Assembly: GCA_023227945.1 (NCBI GenBank)
Contig: JALOCC010000033.1
Location: 1-19,756 of the forward strand
Direction of reading: 5' to 3'
Length of the DNA stretch: 19,756 nt
Origin: Candidatus Omnitrophota bacterium
GTDB taxonomy: Bacteria > Omnitrophota > Gorgyraeia > Duberdicusellales > 4484-171
The notes beneath the pieces were generated by a model, which made no database searches, had not been told where the DNA came from, and saw only the letters and a list, made by a program, of their open reading frames with translations. Made by a program: the position numbers and the translations under genes. Below are positions 16,017 to 19,756 of this stretch, piece after piece (position 1 is the stretch's first letter; every line of letters begins with the position of its first letter).

Positions 16017-16092
16017 ATTGAAATTAATAAAAATTTATCGTACCAATAAATTTCAACAAATTTCGCGAAGCAAATTTCAATCAATTTCAGAT
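16017..16092. repeat. AT-rich repeat, copy B, between korA and korB
   Basis: GAAATT/AATTTC words form imperfect inverted arms around 16020-16036 and 16070-16089. The stretch 16059-16089 matches copy A (12311-12341) at 28 of 31 positions, and AAATTTATCGT also occurs in both copies, in permuted order. A Shine-Dalgarno-like GGAGG (16010-16014) is left just upstream, about 93 nt from the korB ATG, which suggests the element was inserted between them. Confidence 0.65.
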
Positions 16093-16107
16093 TTAAAAGT
16101 GGTTTCT

Positions 16108-16965
16108 ATGAACATAAATGATTTTAAAAGTAATGACCCAATTACCTGGTGCCCTGGCTGCGGCGATTTTGGTATTTTAAATGCGGTTAAAAAGGCATTT
16201 GTAAAGTTAGGCAAAGAATCGAAGGACATCTTGCTTGTTTCAGGGATAGGACAAGCGGCGAAGTTACCGCATTATATAAGATGCAATTGTTTTAATGGGC
16301 TTCACGGCAGGGCTTTGCCTGTTGCCGTCGGCGCAAAAATGGTAAATCATAATTTAACTGTGGTAGTTACAACTGGAGACGGCGATTGTTACGGTGAAGG
16401 CGGCAACCATTTTATTCATAATATCAGGAGAAACGTTGACATAACAGTAATAGTACTTAATAATCAGATTTATGGGCTTACCAAGGGGCAAGCTTCTCCT
16501 ACAACAGACCCGGGTTATGTTACAAATGTACAAACTCAAGGCGTTATGGCTGAGCCTTTTTATCCACTTTCCGCTGCTATAGCTCTTGGTTGTGGTTTTG
16601 TTGCGAGGGGCTATTCTGCAGAAATAGAACACCTTTCCTGGTTAATTACAGAAGGTATCATTCACAAGGGCTTTTCCTTGATAGATGTCTTGCAGCCCTG
16701 TGTTTCTTTTAATAAAAAGAATACCTATGAATGGTATTCAAAAAGAGTTTATAAATTAAATGATGATGTATCATATGACTTACAGAACAAGCCAGTAGCT
16801 TATCAAAAAGCAGCAGAATGGGGTGACAGAATACCCATAGGTATAATATATAAAAAACAAAAACCATCTTATGAAGAAAAGACCGGCATAATCTCCCGTC
16901 TGCCTGTGATGGAAGAGGATATTGAGAATATTAATATAGATGGATTATTAAGCAATTTTATCTAA
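16108..16965 (+). CDS. korB: 2-oxoacid:ferredoxin oxidoreductase, beta subunit
   Basis: A 285-aa thiamine diphosphate-binding subunit. The N-terminus NINDFKSNDPITWCPGCGDFGIL is the typical KorB start, with C15 and C18 of the 4Fe-4S site and a third cysteine around C59/C61 (RCNCFNGLHGR). The TPP/Mg motif begins at GDGD (90-93) and continues through GGNHFIHNIRRNVDI to LNNQIYGLTKGQ. The length fits the family. I choose ATG 16108; the frame stays open back to 15931, but that extension reads korA and repeat sequence. The site upstream of 16108 (AAAAGTGG) is weak as a ribosome site, whereas a good GGAGG lies stranded before the repeat. It pairs with korA on one transcript. Confidence 0.93.
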   Translation: MNINDFKSNDPITWCPGCGDFGILNAVKKAFVKLGKESKDILLVSGIGQAAKLPHYIRCNCFNGLHGRALPVAVGAKMVNHNLTVVVTTGDGDCYGEGGNHFIHNIRRNVDITVIVLNNQIYGLTKGQASPTTDPGYVTNVQTQGVMAEPFYPLSAAIALGCGFVARGYSAEIEHLSWLITEGIIHKGFSLIDVLQPCVSFNKKNTYEWYSKRVYKLNDDVSYDLQNKPVAYQKAAEWGDRIPIGIIYKKQKPSYEEKTGIISRLPVMEEDIENINIDGLLSNFI

Positions 16966-17005
16966 GGGCTTCGAGCCTTGCGCATCTTGCTTTATCCGTG
17001 TAAAT

Positions 17006-17141
17006 AACTTGAGACCGTTGAAAAAGTCAACGGTCTCATCTTGAACGAAGTGAAGGATCTTAAAACTATAGAAAATTCACTTTGAGATCCCTCGCGGACG
17101 CTCGGGATGAGAGCGAAAAGGTTTTTCAACGCTCTCAACTT
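17006..17141. repeat. 136-bp MITE-like inverted repeat
   Basis: Ends AACTTGAGACCGTTGAAAAA (17006-17025) and TTTTTCAACGCTCTCAACTT (17122-17141) are reverse complements with two mismatches. Inside, AGGATCT near 17060 faces GAGATCCC near 17084, and the GAACGAAGTGAAGG segment faces CCTCGCGGACGCTCGGGATGA. Two sub-hairpins are strong: TGAGACCGTTG (17010-17020) with CAACGGTCTCA (17028-17038), and ATCCC with GGGAT near 17088-17108. It carries no gene. It fills much of the 278-nt gap 16966-17243; the rest of that gap is AT-rich without a clear gene. Confidence 0.7.
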
Positions 17142-17234
17142 ATAAATTTTTTAGTTCAAATTAATAAAAACTATCCTCAGCTATAACAGTTAAACGGTAT
17201 CAGCCAAAAATTATTTTTTTAAAAATTACGGCGT

Positions 17235-17243
17235 TGCCATAAT
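17235..17243 (+). promoter_or_regulatory. Possible extended -10 abutting the phosphoribosyltransferase start
   Basis: TGC followed by CATAAT (17238-17243) ends directly at ATG 17244. If it is used, transcription would begin a few bases inside the annotated frame and translation might start at GTG 17271 instead. No Shine-Dalgarno site is seen for either start. Confidence 0.3.
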
Positions 17244-17918
17244 ATGGGTAATCTTCATATTGTAAGCCGCGTGAGTACGCCTTTTTCTAACCGTATTGAG
17301 GCCGGCAAATTACTTGCCGAAAACGTTAGAGGCATCGTTTCTTTAAAAAGCATTATTTTAGGGATACCTCGCGGTGGCATTATTATTGCTAATGAAGTAG
17401 CCAAAGAGTTTTGCGCGGAGCTCGATATTGTGCTTTCCAGAAAAATAGGAGCACCATTAAATCCGGAATTCGCAATAGGCGCAGTTAGCGAGGATGGTAA
17501 TGTATTTATCAATGAAGAAGCTTTGCGCCAGGAAAATATAAGCAAAAATTATATTGAACGCGAAAAGAGACATCAAATACGGGAAATACAACTTAGGGCT
17601 AAAGCTTACCGGGCTATAAAACAGAAAGTCATTCTTAAGGGTAAAACAGTTGTAATTAGCGATGATGGCGTTGCTACCGGCGCTACCATGCAGGCTGCTG
17701 TTTGGGCCATACGGCAGGAGAAGCCTGAAAGAATTATTCTTGCTTTTCCGGTTGCGCCTTACGACACTTTAAAACGGTTAGCAAAGGAAGCTGATGAGGT
17801 TGTATGCTTGCGTGTGCCTGATTTTTTTTCAGCTGTAGGGCAGTTTTATGCAGATTTTCCTCAAGTTGAGGAGAATGAGGTGCTTGTAATATTAAGCCAG
17901 GAAAGAAGACAAAAGTAA
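17244..17918 (+). CDS. Phosphoribosyltransferase-family protein (COG1926 type)
   Basis: A 224-aa type I phosphoribosyltransferase fold. The PRPP-binding loop is VVISDDGVATGAT (136-148), close to the classic VDDGIATGAT. Upstream are the family segments ILGIPRGGIIIANEVAKEF and DIVLSRKIGAPLNPEFAIGAVSEDG, typical of stand-alone phosphoribosyltransferases of COG1926. A long helix with many charged residues (about 95-130) precedes the PRPP loop. The base or other acceptor is unknown, and such proteins are often found with stress or phosphate-related genes. The start is ATG 17244 by default; GTG 17271 is an alternative, since the first ten residues do not look conserved. It is cytoplasmic and 60 bp before the next gene, which seems to have its own promoter. 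Confidence 0.85.
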   Translation: MGNLHIVSRVSTPFSNRIEAGKLLAENVRGIVSLKSIILGIPRGGIIIANEVAKEFCAELDIVLSRKIGAPLNPEFAIGAVSEDGNVFINEEALRQENISKNYIEREKRHQIREIQLRAKAYRAIKQKVILKGKTVVISDDGVATGATMQAAVWAIRQEKPERIILAFPVAPYDTLKRLAKEADEVVCLRVPDFFSAVGQFYADFPQVEENEVLVILSQERRQK

Positions 17919-17963
17919 TAAAAAATTTGACTTTAAAAAGAATAATCAGTTTTCTTAAATTCC

Positions 17964-17972
17964 TGCTATAAT
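17964..17972 (+). promoter_or_regulatory. Extended -10 promoter, probably leaderless
   Basis: TGC-TATAAT (17964-17972) with no clear -35. Its expected transcription start, about 7 nt downstream, coincides with the ATG at 17979. No Shine-Dalgarno site precedes that ATG. Confidence 0.55.
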
Positions 17973-17978
17973 TAACTC

Positions 17979-18488
17979 ATGTTAATAAGTAATTTAACAA
18001 AAAGCAAGAAGATATCGGGAAAAATACCCGAGAAGATATGTCATTTTCTCAATAAAGCAGAATTTTTGAATATTGCTACCTGTGATTCTTCAGGTAGGCC
18101 CAATGTTGCTCCTAAATTTTTGGTAAAAGTTGATGGCAGTAATGTATACCTTGCTGATTATGTATTCGGAAGAACATTTATTAATCTAAAAGCTAATCCT
18201 CGTGTGTCGCTTTCCGCAATAAACTTGGATACTCTAATCGGTTATCAGATAAACGGAACTGTCAAAATAATTGTTAACGGCCCTGAGTTCAAAAAACTGA
18301 TAAAAGAAATGTATGCAAAACAAATAGGCTTTTCGGCAAATAAATTGATAGAGGGGTTGCATAAAGAAACTAAATACAAAGATTTTGAAGTAACTTTACC
18401 CGAGAAAGTATGTATATTTAAAATTAAAATAGAGGAAGTAGCTGAAGTTGGCAAAAGCGGTAAAGTAGAAAGAAAAAAATACAAATAA
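17979..18488 (+). CDS. Pyridoxamine 5'-phosphate oxidase-like flavin protein
   Basis: A 169-aa protein of the FMN-binding split-barrel (PNPOx-like) superfamily. The signature FLNIATCDSSGRPNVAPKFLV is followed by VYLADYVFGRTFINLKANPRVSLSAIN, the strand-turn pattern of this fold; a further helical part (about 105-130) and a final strand complete the barrel. True PNPOx enzymes are longer and carry substrate-binding residues not evident here, so it is better seen as an uncharacterised flavin (or F420/heme) binding reductase. The stop TAA overlaps the Shine-Dalgarno site AAGGAGG of the response regulator gene, so the two are probably cotranscribed. Confidence 0.82.
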   Translation: MLISNLTKSKKISGKIPEKICHFLNKAEFLNIATCDSSGRPNVAPKFLVKVDGSNVYLADYVFGRTFINLKANPRVSLSAINLDTLIGYQINGTVKIIVNGPEFKKLIKEMYAKQIGFSANKLIEGLHKETKYKDFEVTLPEKVCIFKIKIEEVAEVGKSGKVERKKYK

Positions 18489-18501
18489 GGAGGCAAAGCC
18501 T

Positions 18502-18888
18502 ATGAAAAACATGAAAATTATCATGGTTGACGATAATATTGATTTTCTAAAGGTTGTCGGCGATAGAATTAAAAGTTGGGGGTATGATTTAACCGGAGTA
18601 ACCAGTGGTAAAGAGGCGCTTAAGTTAATTAAACCTGAGGAGCCTTGTGTTGTTATATTGGACTATAAAATGCCGGATATGAACGGCCTTTCAACTCTCA
18701 AGGAGATACGTAAAATTAATCCCAAAATGCCGGTGATAATGTTTACAGCTTATCCTACAGAGGATATGATGAAAGATACGGAAAAATTAGGCATAAATGC
18801 TTTTATCCCAAAATTAAGCTCAAATACCGATATTTTAAAATCTCTGAAAGCGGCTCTTGATATGATAATACAAAGCCAACAAAAATGA
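18502..18888 (+). CDS. Single-domain response regulator (CheY-like receiver)
   Basis: A 128-aa receiver domain without an output domain. The acidic pocket D10-D11, the phospho-acceptor D54 (VVILDYKMPDMNG), the switch T82 (MFTAYP) and the conserved K104 (FIPKLS) are all present, although the usual Pro after the Lys is Leu. It would be phosphorylated by a sensor kinase and act by protein-protein contact. AAGGAGG (18487-18493) lies 8 nt before the ATG. The nearest kinase in the window, at the 5' end, is about 16 kb away, so a partnership cannot be claimed. Confidence 0.93.
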   Translation: MKNMKIIMVDDNIDFLKVVGDRIKSWGYDLTGVTSGKEALKLIKPEEPCVVILDYKMPDMNGLSTLKEIRKINPKMPVIMFTAYPTEDMMKDTEKLGINAFIPKLSSNTDILKSLKAALDMIIQSQQK

Positions 18889-18949
18889 GATTCTAGCTAA
18901 GCCGTATAGCTTCAGCCCAGGCATATTTCCTAAACAATATTTTTGCAAG

Positions 18950-19756
18950 ATGAATATTTTTTTTGCTGTTTTAAACAGAAAAATAACAGTAGCGGCATTA
19001 GCGATTATATTTTTTGCTTTTGTCAATCCATGCCACGCTCTCGATTGGAAAAAAATACACGAAGAGGCTGACAAAAAAGATATTAAGCAGGCAAAGAGCA
19101 TACAACAAGAGAACCCCCAGTCGCAGGAAGCTTTTTATTTGCTTGGCCTGGTTTACCTTAATGAATATAAAAATAACGAAGCAGGGTCTACTTTTGGCAT
19201 AATGCTTAACAATAACCCGGATAGCATAGAAGCAAAGTGGGGGCTTGCTGAAGTATTACGGCGCGGGCATAAGCTTGATAAAAGCGAAAAGATTTTAAAT
19301 GAAGTAATAAAAGAAAACCCTCAATTTTCTCCTGCGTACATAAGCCTTGCTTATATAAGGTATATAAAACTGGATTTCAAGGGAGCCTCTCAACTGGCTT
19401 ACCGTGTCATTAAGCAGCAAAGAAAAAATGTCGATGCTACCAATTATGTAAGAGCACTTCTTTTGTATGCCGGAGCAAAAGGAATGATTGCCCATTATGG
19501 CGGGCCTATTTCAAAAATTATAAACGGAACATCAGTTTTTCCGGCATTGGATACCGCACAAAAGCTGCTTCCGGAATATCCCGGAGTTTACTATGGTTTT
19601 GGCAGCTTTTATCTCCTGGCGCCTAAAGCTATCGGCGGAGATATCGATAAGGCAAAAGAATATTTAGAAAAAGCAATTAAAGCTGATCCATTTTTTGCTG
19701 ATTCTTATGTAAGGCTTTCGCAGGCATACCAGTTGAAAGGAGATAGAGTAGGGGCT
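18950..19756 (+). CDS. Secreted tetratricopeptide-repeat protein (3' partial)
   Basis: The frame runs from ATG 18950 to the window end, 269 codons with no stop, so it is truncated by the window. The N-terminus is a Sec signal peptide (NRK, then VAALAIIFFAFV, possible cleavage after PCHA). Helical repeats follow with TPR spacing: QSQEAFYLLGLVYLNE, DSIEAKWGLAEVLRRG, FSPAYISLAYIRY and, near the end, GGDIDKAKEYLEKAIKADPFFADSYVRLSQAYQ. The GGD-DKA turn is typical of TPR proteins of the TRAP-associated TatT-like type, though that link is weak. It is probably periplasmic. No Shine-Dalgarno site is seen before the ATG. Function is unknown. Confidence 0.82.
   Translation, partial: MNIFFAVLNRKITVAALAIIFFAFVNPCHALDWKKIHEEADKKDIKQAKSIQQENPQSQEAFYLLGLVYLNEYKNNEAGSTFGIMLNNNPDSIEAKWGLAEVLRRGHKLDKSEKILNEVIKENPQFSPAYISLAYIRYIKLDFKGASQLAYRVIKQQRKNVDATNYVRALLLYAGAKGMIAHYGGPISKIINGTSVFPALDTAQKLLPEYPGVYYGFGSFYLLAPKAIGGDIDKAKEYLEKAIKADPFFADSYVRLSQAYQLKGDRVGA

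Noticed and set aside
16008..16049. Short frame after the korA stop (ATGGAGGTTATT...)
   Set aside because: Only 13 codons, with its ATG overlapping the GGAGG; more likely a remnant of the ribosome site plus repeat.
15931..16107. N-terminal extension of korB
   Set aside because: The extension reads korA out of frame and then repeat sequence; the family N-terminus begins at ATG 16108.
17010..17038. Hairpin TGAGACCGTTG/CAACGGTCTCA as a korB terminator
   Set aside because: No T-run follows on either strand; it is better explained as part of the 136-bp inverted repeat.
19014..19202. 62-aa forward frame near the window end
   Set aside because: It lies in another frame of the TPR gene, which has a signal peptide and repeats over the whole stretch.

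Overview
This AT-rich bacterial window is densely coded: every supported gene is on the + strand. Its metabolism looks anaerobic: a ferredoxin-linked 2-oxoacid oxidoreductase (KorAB type), a class II superoxide reductase and a ferritin-like protein. The style (short Sec/TPR proteins, TM-plus-coiled-coil proteins, small inverted repeats, several starts without Shine-Dalgarno sites) reminds me of uncultured phyla such as Candidatus Omnitrophota. That placement is an inference, not something the sequence proves.

Region 1 (1-2081) is the 3' part of a multi-PAS sensor histidine kinase, ending in a clear intrinsic terminator. Region 2 (2101-7529) is an arsenic-resistance operon of eight tightly packed genes: a cysteine-rich DUF134 regulator, ArsP permease, ArsM methyltransferase, small thioredoxin, ArsF, ArsG, Acr3 and ArsC. 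There is no ArsR. Instead a perfect 24-bp palindrome overlaps the predicted -10/start region, followed by a roughly 200-nt leader that can fold. Together the genes would reduce arsenate (ArsC), export arsenite (Acr3), methylate it (ArsM), export methylarsenite (ArsP) and handle aromatic arsenicals (thioredoxin/ArsF/ArsG).

Region 3 (7578-12268) concerns RNA and translation. A DEAD-box RNA helicase sits behind a promoter followed directly by an intrinsic terminator. Next comes the most unusual gene of the window: a complete elongation factor G fused to an N-terminal transmembrane helix, about 210 residues of coiled coil and a Pro/Glu-rich linker. It is predicted to be a membrane-tethered EF-G.

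Region 4 (12297-14025) holds an AT-rich inverted repeat, a perfect-consensus promoter, a small zinc-ribbon/Arg-rich protein, then a ferritin-like protein and superoxide reductase separated by a 64-nt imperfect palindrome. Region 5 (14124-16965) is korA-korB, with a second copy of the AT-rich repeat lodged between the korA stop/Shine-Dalgarno and the korB start. Region 6 (17006-19756) has a 136-bp MITE-like inverted repeat, a phosphoribosyltransferase, a PNPOx-like flavin protein, a single-domain response regulator and the start of a secreted TPR protein cut by the window end.

No tRNA, rRNA, CRISPR array, transposase gene or replication origin was recognised.
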